The position numbers and the translations under genes were made by a program. A DNA stretch of 64,000 bases from Pomphorhynchus laevis (taxonomy: Eukaryota > Acanthocephala > Palaeacanthocephala > Echinorhynchida > Pomphorhynchidae). A model generated the notes under the pieces. It ran no database searches and was not told the DNA's origin. It saw only the letters and a program-made list of their open reading frames with translations. The stretch is taken from contig WNNJ02001202.1 in NCBI GenBank assembly GCA_012934845.2, positions 37,910 through 101,909 on the forward strand, read 5' to 3'. Positions 46,001 to 61,000 of this stretch are shown one piece after another (the first letter of the stretch is position 1; each line of letters starts with the position of its first letter).

Positions 46001-49000
46001 ACCTAAAGTCAACCCCCCCCCGAACTAAGAAGAGGGGGTTCTGCCAGAATGGTTCCCCCACTTAAGGTGGGAAAGATTCTAAAAGACTTAAGTGCCTCTC
46101 AGAAAAATGAAGATATTGCCTTGGGGGTCTGGCCTGTGATGGGGGTAGTTGCAAGGGGGCAACCCTCTTGCACCTAGTTCTGTCTAGGTTGGCATCCCCC
46201 TTCCAACTAATTTAACACAATGGTGAGTAAACCCGAGCCTTTTTCACTGAATATTCTTCAGTGGAATTCGGGAGGTGCTTATGCCCTTAGACTTTTATCT
46301 GGTAGAGACGCAGATGTTATAGTCCTTCAGGAGACGCGATCTATCCGTCTCCTTCATGACATTACTCGACACATCCCAAAGCACATTTATACCCACTCTA
46401 CTCCGTACATAACCCTACTTCACTCCTCTTCATCTCAAGGACTCTTGATCTTAGTTAAATGCTCCCTAAGGTCTTCCCTCCTTTTGAATTACTCTTGTCC
46501 AGCCCTGTCTTGTTTGGTAGTTTCACTCATTAAGAACAGTAAACGTCTCAGTATAGCCAATGTCTACATTCGTCCAGGAGAGATTCACAAGAACCGTGAA
46601 CTCTTGTATGGGATTATCGACGGCGGCTATGACATGGTACTAGGAGATTTCAACGACAGAACTGGTTGTTGGATCAACGCATCGATTCGCAGAGCTAGGA
46701 ACGGTTACTTCATTCATAAACCACCGTCCCCCTCCTTTCATTGCACATCAACGAATTCAATCCTCGATAATTTACTGCTCCACTCGAGGTGGTTGCTTAA
46801 ATCCCTCTGTACGGAGCAGTCGCGTCAACAGCTGTCCACCTCTCATGACCTCATTCGTTGGCGGATAGAGCAGGACACGCTGCTGAGAAGGAGGTTTCAC
46901 TTTGATCCAATCAGAGTGGCCTTCTTTCAGGCGGCTATCCAGCGCTTCCCCCGGATAGGAAATGAGAGTATAACCGAATTCAATACCTACGTTTTTTCCC
47001 AAGCTACCGGGATTCTTTCGACTACCTATAAAGGTCGCATTTTCAATCCCACTCCTACAAAACTCAAGGTCCTTGCCAAATTACTAAACCTCCCTAATCT
47101 CTCTGCTTCCGCCAGACAAACTCTCTTGACTGAATACTGGATCACTAGGTATAGGTTCCAGTTGAGTAAGGATAAGGCGAGTATTGCCCGTCTTAAGCCG
47201 GCTCAGTCTTCCTTTTGGAAGGTATTCAAGAAGGAGAAGTTTGTATGTTGGAAGGATAGAGCATTGGGTTGGATAGGTAAGATAGGCCTTGTTAAAGTTT
47301 TGGAGGAGTCACTAGCCCATCACAATTATGGAGTCACTCAATCACCGCAACCAATCCCGCCCTGGGGTGACTACAGAAGTAGGGATTTATCGGTGAATGA
47401 TATTCTCGACTCCTGGGGTCCACTTCTGGGCACCTCCAAATCCGTCGCTCCACTTTCTTCTCGGCTCTGTCAGCTTTTGACAGCTGATCAGAGAAGAGAG
47501 GTGGCCGTCACAATGCTTTTAGCCTCCCCATCCGATGTAACAGGCATCAATATTAGCAAGCGTGTGTTTACCCCTAAGGTTAAATCCTGCTCTTGTCCTA
47601 AAGACCTGCGTCCCATCTCGATACAAAATGCCCTCGTGTAAATTTACGAGAAAGCGCTTGCGCGTAAAATCTGCGACCATTTGTTAAGGCGTAATTTGAT
47701 CTTTCCTGGTTTTCACGGGTTCGTCAAAGGGCGCTCGGTCCATTCAGCAGTAGGTGAGGTTGAACAGTTTTGTCGGGAAAATAGCCATCGTCTGGTAGTG
47801 GCCGTATTCCTGGACTTCTCTGCTGCATTTGACCGCTTCTCCATTCCCTTCGTGATCTCTTCTCTCAGGTCCCTTGGGTTGCCTGCGAGAATAGTGTACA
47901 GGGTGGAGATACTGCTGTACACCAAGCGTTTTTATTATGAAGACGACCCTGATGCGCGTCAGTTCTACCCTATTACGGGCGTGCCTCAAGGCTCCCCTCT
48001 TTCTCCTATCTTATATCTTGCTGCTTCCATCATTCTATTCAAAATATTTAAACGTGAACAACGTCTAGTGGTGTACGCTGATGACACCACAGCCCTGTTC
48101 ACTGGACACAGGTGCAAGGACGTAGTCTCTAACATCAGCCGTTTCTTTTTAAGATTAAAAGACCAGCTTTCACCTTCCAATCTTATTTTAAACTCCGCCA
48201 AATCGCAGGTGGTCGTCTTTCATGGCACCCCTGCAACAAAGCAAAAGATAAAGAGATTAGCACTCTCTGCCCTCTCCTCCATATTTGCCCATGAACCACT
48301 CCCTGTCTTCACGAGTCGAGTAAAATACCAGGGGTTCATTGTTACGGTGAACTGGTCGGCGAAAGCTGACCTGGATAGACTTAAACGTATCCTGAAGAGA
48401 GCTAGATGAGCCCTGAAATGGGCCCAGCATCTGTCGTTAAATGGGGAAACCCAGGTACGCCTTTGGGGTACCTGGGCTATCTCGGGATTAGTCTTCTTTT
48501 AAGAGGACGTCCCCCAGAGCAAAGGCTAAGGTTTATTAAGCTCCTCGTCTCTCGTTTACCCAGCATCGTCCGCGCCGATTGGATTCTCCGGGGGGGGTGA
48601 AAGACCCTGGGTGGTTCAGTCAGAAAGCGGCGTGTTGGATTGGTTGGGGGCTCAGATTTCAATGGATTTGGGGTTGTGAAAGTTTGGAAGACGAAAGTGA
48701 TTGATTGGTCTGCAGACTACATTTGACTATTTGTTGTCTCTGATTTATGACATTTTTTATGTTACTTTATGTTATGTACTTTGTTTTCCTATTAAAAAAA
48801 TCTTATTATTATTTTAATTAAGTGAATTTTCGGTAGCAGACTGTTATCATTAGGACATTGTAAAAATATGTGTTCGAATGGTGATGATGCCAATCAGCTA
48901 TTGAAAATTTGACTAATTTTTGAGAAACAAATTTATTTTACTCTCTCCTGTTAATTCAATAATTAAAACATACGATTAAACAATCGATTTATTAAATGTT

Positions 49001-52000
49001 AACGAAAAAATTTATACTGCCTTTTTAATGTTATAATTATAACACCCAGGCTTATTTGCATATTACATATAAGGACCGTATAATACTCCTTCTTAACTAA
49101 GTATACCTTTGATTTTAAATTTTATCATACTTCATAATCAATGTCATGTTTAAACTTAATTATACCGCATTTCGTAAACCAATCGTAACGATGAAGTCAA
49201 ACTAGTTAATTAGAGATGCTTAATTATACCGCATTTCGTAAACCAATTGTAACGATGAAGTCAAACTAGTAAATTGGAGATGTGTTTTAAAAAAAATATT
49301 TTATATACAATATAATAATTATCATTTTATTAAGTAGATTATATGTTATATAACATATTATTTCGTTCATAATAGAAAATTATATTATTATACTATTAGT
49401 TTATATTATACTGTTAATGAATATATAAATAAAGAAGAAAATTTGCAACATCAAATTATCTTTCTTTTATAAAAGTTAAGTTCACAAAACTTAAATAATT
49501 GAGCCATGAAATTATTAATTGAACTACGAATTAAACAAAATAAATACCTTTCAATCCGCGGATTTCTATGACCAAGACTTGGAAATGCTCGGCTATCTAG
49601 CTTGTCCTCAATAGTGGCCTGAATTTGCAAAACAGATCACGTTCCTGAGTCTACATATTTTGTACTGTAAATAAATTTAAAAAATGTATATATCTTTATC
49701 TTAAAAAATAATTATTGTAACCCAGTATTTTTATAAACTGATTACATGTATCCAAATTAAAATTAGAAGACCATCAGGAGGTGCTGCTATGTTGTCGGGT
49801 CTTAACCACTATTCCTCGACCATACATATCAGCTAGATAAACTGCATGCCAATGATGTATTTCCTCTGATGTAATGTGATTATCTAGTTATATGATTATC
49901 TTCTTACACAAAGTGTATTATTTAACATTTACCATATTAAGAATTTTTTGTTCGGCTTATTCCTTGTAAAATAAAAAATAATATCGTACCAATAATAGTT
50001 TTTGTATTTCTGACAGAGGTCACATAACCATGAAAACAATACCCATAGGTCAATATTGGCATGCCAGTTGAACAAATTAGCTGAGCTACGTATTTTATAC
50101 TAAATTCCAATTATTTTTTTATTATTGGACTTGCATGAATGCTTATGCAAGTGTGTATTTCAATTAAATGAGATTTTATGTTTCTTATCGTCAATGTGTC
50201 CTTTATCTTTCAAAAATGTTTCTTCTTTATTATTAATATTAGTATTATTAATACCTCCATTAGATCCTTAATATATGGTGTCCACCGTGACGTTTGGTAT
50301 ACAGCTTCATTTCGATCCATTCTTATTGAGGGAATGTTTTTCTTTCGAGAATTCTTTAATAAAAGAAATATAAAATAACTTAAGTATTTTTATAATGCAT
50401 TACATACATGAATATCAAAACATAATTTGTGATATTTCTTACAGATATTAATAAAATAAAAATAAATTTAAGTTTTGACTTTTTAGACTTATCTCCAGAA
50501 AATTGTAGTCAGTTTCGATGTCAAATAATACATTTCTGATACATTTAAAATTGACATATCTTATATTAAATATATTAAATCAATATATTTATATATCTAC
50601 GTATATGTATATACTTTATAATATTTATATTGTAAATATAATATAATGTATTACTTATATAATTAAAATATTAAATTAGATAGACAAAATCCAAGTATAC
50701 GCAGAGATAAAGCAGCTTTTCAAATTGATGTTTCAGTCTGCGAATTCAGCTATACACGATGAACACCTATTTTTTATATAGGATCTATGAACTAGAGAAG
50801 TCGATATAACAATAGTATTTCAGTAATAAATTGTTTTTATTCTTTGGAGATGTCAGATTTCATTAAAAACATTAAATTCACAAGTTTTGTATTTATTGGA
50901 ATATTTATAAATTTATTTTTTATAAATTTATAAATATTTAAATATTTTTAAATTTATAAACTTATTTATAAATATAAAAAAATTCAAAAATTATAAATTC
51001 ATTCAAAATAGATAATAGATTAAGACATTTATTAATTTTAAAAAATAACGCATTTAAATTATTATTTAAATATGATTAAATTAAAAATAAATAAACAATT
51101 TGCTAATCATAATACTTAAACCAATAACCTTTTAATAATACGGAAATTTAAAAATTTGATAGTTGATAAATAAAGTTATAATTTAATGGTTAGTTTTGAG
51201 ATATTGTAATTGTCATTCTGCAACTTTTCTACAATTGGTAGTAAAAAAGAGCTCTAATATCACCTTTTTTAAAAACATATTTAATATTAGTTATTTGTAC
51301 AAAAAGAATAAGGCAGTAATAGCTAGTTTGTATAATATGAATACAAATTAAATCGTTATATTAAAATTGAATTTTTATTAAACAAAACTCTAAGAAATCA
51401 TGCCACATTACTAATGCTATATATTCTGTACTATAGATATTTATTTATTTAATATTTAATATTGATTTATTTATGTAATACATTAATTGTTCTGATTAAT
51501 ATTATTACATTGATTAATTATATTAATAAATGCAATATATATATTAGACATCGTAATTCTCAATATTTAAAGACATACAGTGAATCCTTAAAAAAATAAA
51601 ATTTTATATTTTCACATGTACCTAATGCAAATGGATACGTAGTAATACAGAGTCAATGTTATATTCATTGACCAATACACTAATTATCTGTGATCTACGA
51701 TTAAACAGAGAGCTTTTATTTCCACTTTCTTTATTATTAATAGAGTAAAAGTTGTTTGTACAATGAAAAATAACCCAGCAATATAACATTTAATTTAGAT
51801 AATTATTAATTTTTTAAAAAGTGCTTCTTTATTATATTGAAATAATAATTTAGTATTCATTCCTTTCCCTCAAATGGGCCTTTGACAACCAATAATAATT
51901 ATGTCATTATTTTATGTGATTGGATGCGTGACGGAAGGAAAATACACTACAGGCATGCCACAGCGAGAACGGGGCGATCTTAGACAAACAGTCGAGCATC

Positions 52001-55000
52001 GAGCGATTTCAAACAAAATTCTTCTCTTCATTTATGCCAAAATGTCGGAATAGAGCTCTCTTCAAAAGCGCTGCGTATTGATCGTAGCTAGTTATTTCAG
52101 AAGAAGCCTTATCTCATCGCTAATACACCCGACGTGGATAAGGGGAGAGACACTAATCTGCTTTGCTCTAGATTCACAATGCGTTCACTGTTTTTCGCCT
52201 TTATTCAGGCTTTATTGCTGGTAAAAAGAGATACAAACAACCACAATCATACGATTGAGCGTGTACATTAAAGATGATGACGTCGAAGTACGCCGTTCAA
52301 ATCGATTGATCTAAAGTCCGGAACATACAATGTCTAAACGTGAACTTCTGTCGAACGTAGTCGTCCGAACATCGAAATCAAATTAAGCTGGGACATCAGT
52401 GAGATCGGGTTCAACCCGAACGCGTGACAAATGGTTGTAAGCTCCTGGGCGAGCAAATCACGCACGATATTGTGCCAGATTGAAGGCAATTCTCCTGGTT
52501 TGCAGAAAAGGGCATGGCTGGTATTAACGCTATCTCTACAACGCAGATGCTGTTACTCAAATCAGTGGGCGTCCAACCGTACCGGACGCAGAGTGCATTC
52601 ATAAATATAAAATGACTTGGCAAAAACGTTCGTTCCATACGGGTAGGGCGCTTAACCACGATGAGGCGCTATCCCTGGAGGCATGATAGAGGATTTGGGT
52701 CAAAGTATATCCACGCTTGGCTGTAATCTATCAATATGCAATTAGCGTTTATCTATAAAACCCAAATTCATGACGCGGTCTTGTATTTTCCGACAAAATT
52801 ACCATCATCTGCGTACAATTTCGGAGTAACATCAGGAATCATTTTACGTATGTTTTCAATTAAGGCAAGATATGCAATTGAGAAGCCGGCAAATCGCAGG
52901 AGGTTCCCTTTGTGTGAAGCCTTCTTGCGAATATATACTATCATCGCAAAAGGTGAGCTGAATCGGTGATGTGTATAGATTACTAAGCACAGTCGACAAA
53001 GCAGGCGCTATACATGCCACATTAGCGACTGCGGCTTTTCGATTAATCACGTTAAAAGCGTTAAACGCATCGACAGCAAGGGCGCAACGTTCGAAGCATT
53101 TGCGTAAAGAATGTGCTGCTTATTCGATCCTGCTCCTCTGCGAAGCTGCTAATTGCTCAAATCTCGCAACGTATTGCACGCCATGGAGACGATGCGTCTT
53201 GCAACGTCACAAACGACAATCGGTCGGCCATCACCAGTCTTTTTTCAAGTCTTTTTTGAAGATAATTATTAATTATATACACAAATATAGCAAACATGTA
53301 CCTTTAAGTTTTATAAAGGACAGCGCATTTCAATGTTTTACTTTGCTAATAATATGGGCTTTAAATAACTACAGAAAATACATTCAAATAAAAATGTACA
53401 AAAAGCATAGAAAGATGTAAAAAAAACATGCTAGAAATGTATTGTATTGCATTACATGTGATTAATTAAAATTAAAGATACATTTAAGGAAAAAATATTT
53501 CTATATATAGATTATTTGAAAGCAATTAAGTAAATTTTAGTTAATGATGGTTTTATAGAATGATATGAAGACTTATTTTTGACGAGTCTTCGTGATAGAT
53601 CGTTTTCATAGCAAATACTTATTTGCTATGAAAACTTAGCAAATAAGTATTTGCTATGAAAACGACCTATCACAGGGACTCATAAAAGAAACTATCTGTA
53701 TCGCTTACCAATATAATCCAATGCGTGGAAACAAGTCTTTCGACACTGTGTGTTGAAAGCTTGCAATAATAATAATAAAACTTTTTTCGTGTCATGTATC
53801 TAAAACCATCATTAAGTAATATGAAGAAAGACATGAATTAAAGTCATTAAATAAATGTATCAAATTTAAAAGAGTCAGAAGGTACTTTTAAATATATTGA
53901 TTCCATTAAATTTGAAGAATATTAAACAGTACAATCTTATTTTATCTTTGAAACTGAAAAATCGGTGTTTAGATAAAATCATTAACTAAGATGGCATGAC
54001 ATTTATCAATATCTTAAGGGTTTTATTGAAATCAGTGTAGCAGCATTTGAGATAAAATTGTCGATAAAATATATTGATTTCATTAAATATTTGAAAAACA
54101 AGTTTCATCTTTGAAACTGAAAAATTACTTGATGTTTGATTATTGATTAAAAATAATTCATTGAGAAAATTAATAATTTGTGATTAATACTCGTTGATGA
54201 TTATTTATTAATGATTATATTGGCATTTTATAATTATTATTGGTATTTTAATTATTTCAGTGACAGCAGCAATCGAAATAGAATTGCGATAAAATAATTT
54301 TCATATTCAATATTATATATTATATATTATATTAATATATAATATTAATATACAATATATAATATTATATATTATATGTTCCGTTCAATATTATATTTGC
54401 GGAAAAATAATTGTAATTTTTCAATTAATACGTACCCATCTAGCGTCTTGAATGATTTGCAAATTCAGAAGTTGAAGACGCAAAACAACGTCTTGTCGTT
54501 CAGGAGGTATCATTGCATGACTTAGTAGCTTTTTAAGATTTTCCTCTGTGATACCTATTTCATCAAATAACAATAGTTAAACGCGATTAATTGAAATACC
54601 ATTTTTATGTAGAATATATAGAATAATAACCCTAAGCTTATCGTCAATTGAAACGGTATTGTCTAACAATATGGTAACTATATGTTTCATGTGATCTTTG
54701 ATCTTTTCGCCCTCCGAATCTGTACCCATCACCAAATTCTATTTTAATTAAAAAGACTTTCAATATTTATATAATAAATTCATAAAACAATTCATTCTAT
54801 TTACTAATAAAATCAGAAAATAATAAATTTTACATTTTAATTTAGTGAATTGTAATCATGATCATTTTGACCAGCAAATAATTTGATCAAATCCTTACAA
54901 AAAATCAAAACTAAATGTCACTAAAAGTGGAAATGTCATGACATAATATAAATACGAAATATCATGACAAATTAAAACAATAACTTAAAAAAATAAATAA

Positions 55001-58000
55001 TTATTTATTTTTATTTTTTAATTTATTTTTATTTTTTATTTTTATTTATTATATATTATATTTATTTTTTAATAATTTAAAAAATAAACAAATAAATGAG
55101 TTTAAACTAATTTCTTTGTTCCTGTTAATTTATAAATTTACAAAAGTTTATTTTCCACTTTTAGTGACATTTAGTTCTAAGACGAAAAATATAATTTATT
55201 GTATAAATATATTTATAGTCTTCTTCTTGTTTTCATTAGATCCGGTATTTTAAGCTTATAAAAATAGAGAAAGTATCAATAAAAGGATCCCAGAAGCGAT
55301 TCGTACAAATGAATGTCAAATACAAATGAAATAAAATTTACACCAAATGTTGCTCGATTTAATCTCTTTCTATTATATCATGAAGTATTGTATTACACAT
55401 AATCTCTTCGATAATATAGATTATTGTACCCTGTTTCATGGGTACAAATAATATTTGTACCCATGAAAATACGTCAATTGAAAATACTTCAATCAAGATA
55501 CTATTAAAAATACTTCAATCAATATTAAAGTATTTTCAATTTTGATTCGGGTGAATGATGACTTTAGTATTTGACTGGAAGACTCCTCTGGAAAAGAATA
55601 CTAATCCCGAGATAGCCTAAGTACCCTAGAGGCGCACTTGGGTTTCCCAAGTGCGCCTCAATGACAGATGCTGAGCCCGTTATAGGGCCCACTTGCTCTC
55701 TTCAGGATACGTTTGAGTCTATCCAGGTCAGCTTTCGCCGACCCGTTCACCGTAACAATGAACCCATGGTATTTTACTCGACTCGTGAAGACAGGGAGTG
55801 ACTGAATAGTCAATATGGAAGATAGAGCTAAGAAAGCTAATCTCTTTAGTTTTTTCCTTGTCGCATGGGCGCCATGAAAGACAACCACCTGCGATTTGGA
55901 GGAGTTTAAAACAAGGTTGGATAATGGCAGCTGATCATTTAATCGAGTAAAGAAACGGCTAATGTCCGAGACTACGTCTTTGCACCTGCGTCCAGAGAAC
56001 AGGGATGTGGTATCATCAGCATATACCACAATATGTTGATCACGTTTAAATGACATGAATAAAACAATGGAGACAGCAAGATATAAGATATGAGAAAGTG
56101 AGGAGCCTTGAGGCACATCTGTAATAGGGTAAAACTAGCGTGCATCAGGGTCGTCTACATAATAAAACCGCTTGGTGTACAGCAAAATCTCACCAATCTA
56201 GAATTGTTAACAATTCTAGCAGGCAAACCGAGGGACCTGAGAGAGGAGTGGAGATTGAAGTGCAACTAGGGGTGCTGCATTTCAACCCAGTTGTGCAGCA
56301 GCCCCTACTGATGAGACTCAAAAATATGTTAAAGTGGTCGTTCATGACCGTAGGAGTAATTAAAGATACGACCACCAAGTTGGTTGATTTTATTATAGGA
56401 AGAAATTCCTCCAATGTTGTTAAAATAGAAAAATTAAAGCCACTTACCTCATTTGGGAGACTTCTTGCTTGATTTTGCATTATTTTTGGAAAATTGCAAT
56501 TGCTTTAACTTCCGAGGTGTTACTTGTCATCACGCCTTACCCGACACAATCTTGAGTAATTTCGAGTTAACATCATGGGTACAAATAATATTTGCATTCA
56601 ATCTTCAATCTTGATTCGGTTGACTGATGACAAAACAAAAACCCTTGCACACTATTAGCATCTTACATACTGCACCAGTCAACATATTAAGCCGAAAGGT
56701 TTACGGATACGTAAGAACATGTCAGTTAATCAAGCATTAGTAGAGCCGATTGTATTTGATAAATTTCAAAACTGTTGGCAAAAAGCAATCAAACGATGTG
56801 AACTTGAACTGACCGCAGTACTACGACGATTTTACAAGACTGCATTTAAAAGCATTCCTGATCACATTAATGAGCAACTGCATACTACGTCACTTCGTGC
56901 TAAATGTCAGAAAATTGAGGCGCTTACCGGACCAAATGTAACCATATCACAACTTAAGTCACTGCATCTAATAGCAACAAGATATTTCAAACGAATATAT
57001 CGATGACTACTCGAAGTACATATTAATACGGATAACGTTGTCAACTTATCGGACAAAATACAAGCAATCGGGCTAAATCTCTATCACTACGTCTATCATT
57101 TATCTCATCGTAGAAAGAATTCAAAAGAACTGAACTTATAAGAGATCAGAGGGGATGGTTAACAGAATTATTCCGTTCAATATCTCCGAACGACAAATAA
57201 TTAACAAGGCAATCGCTTCACACAAGGTAATCGCTACACACTTCACTGCAAGACGGTACGCCGTCTCGCAGTGATAAAGCATGAAATTCTCTATATATAG
57301 AAAGAGACAGATAGATATAATAGACAGTCCTGGTTGAATCACATCTATAATTTATTTATTGATCTTCTGAAGATCCCATGCGGCGGTACTTCTTTTCTTG
57401 TGTATATATACTCGTTGGATCAATTAAGGATCCAACGAGTGCAGCGACAACTCAGCAACAACCTCTGCCTAGTGTTTAAGGATGGTCCACACAGCAATTC
57501 GATCTGGTTAAGAGCGTAAGCATCAGACAATTAAGCAAAGTGTCGGAAACGCCTCTATTCACAATGTCACACAGGTAACAGAAACGACCAGTGAATACTT
57601 TATTCTACTGATTAGTGTTACCGGGTACTCATCATTTCGATGCTGAAGTGGTCGTCTAGAAGTGACATGGTGATTGAAAGTCGTGAATCTAAGTCCAGTC
57701 TATCAAGCAACACCATTTAGTATAAATGCCATATTTCGTAAGAAATCCTGGACCGTTGTCTACTCAGCACATTCGTGCACTACTATTATACCTGCCGTAT
57801 CCATTTAAGGATCCAACGAGTGCAGCGACAATTCAGCAACAACCTCTGCCTAGTGTTTAAGGATGGTCCGCACAGCAATTCGATCTGGTTAAGAGCGTAA
57901 GCCTCAGACAATTAAGCTAAGTGTCGGAAACGCCTTTATTCACAATGTCACAAGGCAACCGAAACGGCCAGTGAGTACTTCATTCTACTGATGAGTGTTG

Positions 58001-61000
58001 CCGGGTACTCATTAGTCGTCTAGAAGTGACATGGTGACTGAAAGTCGTGAATCGAAGTCCATTCTATCAAGCAACAACATTTAGTGTTATGAGCAGCGCT
58101 CGTAATAGTTATAGTTATATAACTATATAACTATATAGCTATAACTATAACTATAACTATATAGTTATATATGGCACCATATAGGTGCCATAGTTATGGC
58201 TACTAACTATGCAATGGTAAATAACAATATGGGTAATTAAAAAGAAAATCATTGAAAGAATAAGAAACAATGCTAATATCGTCGTAAGAAAAACGCTGCT
58301 AAAGAAGGCAAAATCGTGGTTTGGTATAATACTGACCATGATGCTGAAATTCATCGTCAATTATCATGCAACTATTATCGGAAAATTTAGAAAGAAGAAA
58401 TAAAAAGATCAAAGATAGATGTTAAAAACAAGATCAAACAAATCTGTGAAGATTTTAAATTCATAAAGACGATCATTGCCAATAAAACACGACCAGATAA
58501 GTATGCTTTCTACTCAAAATACACAACAGCACACATTGTCATTGACGATCATGACAATTATAAGTAACTGTGGAACAACAACAGAAAAACTTTTAAGACT
58601 TGCACGGTCAAATTCATTCATTATTAATAAAGTCTTCTTCCTATCTAGTTAGCACAGATGACTTCTTGCGAAAGTTTAACAACATAAGCAAATAAATGAC
58701 AATGAATCAATCATAATATCCTTGAACATATAGAGCTTATACACCTCAATTAGTCAAGAAAGGTATAAATGGTGTCAAAGAACAGTTAATGCGCTACGGA
58801 AAGAAATAAGGGCAGAATACGTTCAGGCTTTGGTAGCTCTTGTAGATCGGCGACTTGTTCGAATTTCCTCATCTATGCATCCACATTTTATTATTCATAG
58901 AACTTGTCCAGTAACTCGCCTAGTTTGACACTCATTTTTTCGCCGAAATAGCTTGAGGTTAAATGAGAAGCAAAACACAATGCGAAACTGATGAATGCCT
59001 TTTTTGTGCTGTACATTACAAACTGAACAATGTTTTATAGTAACAAATTGAAACGACATGCTGCTGAATTGATTACGAAACTTGACATCATTGTTAGCTG
59101 TTACTTTCACACTGCTGTAAATCGTTTCACCATCGCACCACACTTATACACCTCAATTATTAAGGAAAACGGTAGAAAAGGTATCAAAGAACAGTTAATC
59201 AAAGATAAAATGAATGAATATTACGTTGAAAAAATCAGCGAACTCCTAGAGCAGGTTCTACCAAACGATGTATTTAAATTAGAAAGACAGACTTACGAGT
59301 AAACAAAAGGCGACGCAATGGGTAGCCCTGTTACATTCGTTTATGCTAGCATGTGTGCCGCAAATATAGAAGATAGGTTCTTTGTCACCCAACAAATCCT
59401 ACCTACAGTATGGCTAAGGAACATTGACGACGTGCTGCTCGTATGGAATCGTGGACGTGACAAATTAGACCAATTCCTACAAAATTTGAATAAATTCAGC
59501 TAACTAAAATTCATAATGTTTGAACCAGACAATGAAAAAATTACATTTATGGACATATACATCTATAAAGATCCTTCAGTCATTTGGCAAACTACATCTT
59601 AGGTTTGATAGAACTCGATTAATGATTCACGTCAGCAGTGTCCATATACCCAAAATAAAGCGCATAGTAATCCGTAATGAGTTCATAAGAGACAATAAAA
59701 TGTTCGACTAGATCGGAATATGAGTAAACCGTTGAACACATGCGGCTTAAATTCATACATCGGAGCTATCATAATTGTTTAATCAAAAGACTTTTAACAG
59801 AGATAGGAAAGATCAATCGAGCAGATCTACTAAGAGAAAAAATAGCTTCTACCGTTACAAAAAACGACACTTATAAAACATTAGCTAAAGAGGTATTTTG
59901 TGAAATTAAAATACGATTAACTTCTAAAAATTTACAAAACAAAATCAGCACAATCGTAAGTAGACTACAATGAGAACTTAAACAGAATATACTGACATCA
60001 CTATACTATCATGGAGGACCGTGATATATTGTTGTCAACCAGAAATAAATCAACACATAAATTATAAGCCAAGCATGCAATACACCACGCTGCAAATGTT
60101 GTCAACAAATGAAGGAATCAAGATTCTTTGCAAATTCGAAAACTGGATCCACGTACAAAGTTCAGAAACAACTTAACTACATGACGGAATTTTGTGTATA
60201 TCTACATGAGTGTACATGCTGTAAGGCTCAATAGTGGGGCAGACTGGTGCTAATTCTTTTATGTCAATGATGACGTAATTGTACTAATTTTGGCTGTTTT
60301 TCACTGAAGAAGGGTAGTAAAACCTAAAAGCTTTGTAATAAAATTTACACCATGTTGCTCGATTTCATCATCTATTTCTATTATGTATAAAGAATAAACA
60401 AATTGACAGCACGGTGACTACCCACATAGTGATACTTCCTATATTTCAGATAAACTATTCATTTAAAGCTGTACTAATAGATAGGAGAATGACAATGCAT
60501 ATAACTTGATGTTGCAATAGACTCTAGAGCGGTCACTTATCTTTCAAACCGGTTTCGATCTTATTGGATCTCATCAATGAAAGCCAGAAGTCGAACGACT
60601 AGAATCTATAACATATATACAGCAAATTATCCGTGTTTATAGCATCTGTCCGCCACAGCTTAATCTACTTCACCTAATGTTCTAGCATAGATAACCAGTT
60701 TTTTACTATTCCAATAGTGTAGAAAATTCTAGAATATTCAAAACTACGGAAGAATTTAGACATGCTTATGCCTTAAATGACTTATACATTGGTATTCTTT
60801 CTATCTTGTCAATATTAATTAACTTTGATTCTTTCTATCATTTTATAATGATACTTTCTATATTTTCTATAAAAAATAAAAACAAGCCAACAGCACCGTG
60901 ATCATCCACATAGTGATACTTTCTATATTTCAGATATATATTATTAAATATAATAATATTATATACTAATTAATGATTATATATAAAATTCTAACTATTT

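Larger units (their letters stand above)
45090..48815 (+). mobile_element. I/Jockey-group LINE, antisense in a Munc18 intron
   Basis: ORF1 with zinc knuckles, ORF2 with endonuclease and reverse transcriptase, and a 3' end near 48,815 with short A and ATT runs. No RNase H domain was seen after the reverse transcriptase. ORF1 knuckles plus the [13 protein letters not shown] motif point to the I/Jockey/Loa/R1 side rather than CR1; the clade is not resolved. The 5' boundary is approximate. Confidence 0.85.

Noticed and set aside
54436-54738. In-frame stop suggesting a Munc18 pseudogene
   Set aside because: A 45-bp GT/AG intron covers the stop, and removing it restores the conserved KNGITEENL reading exactly.
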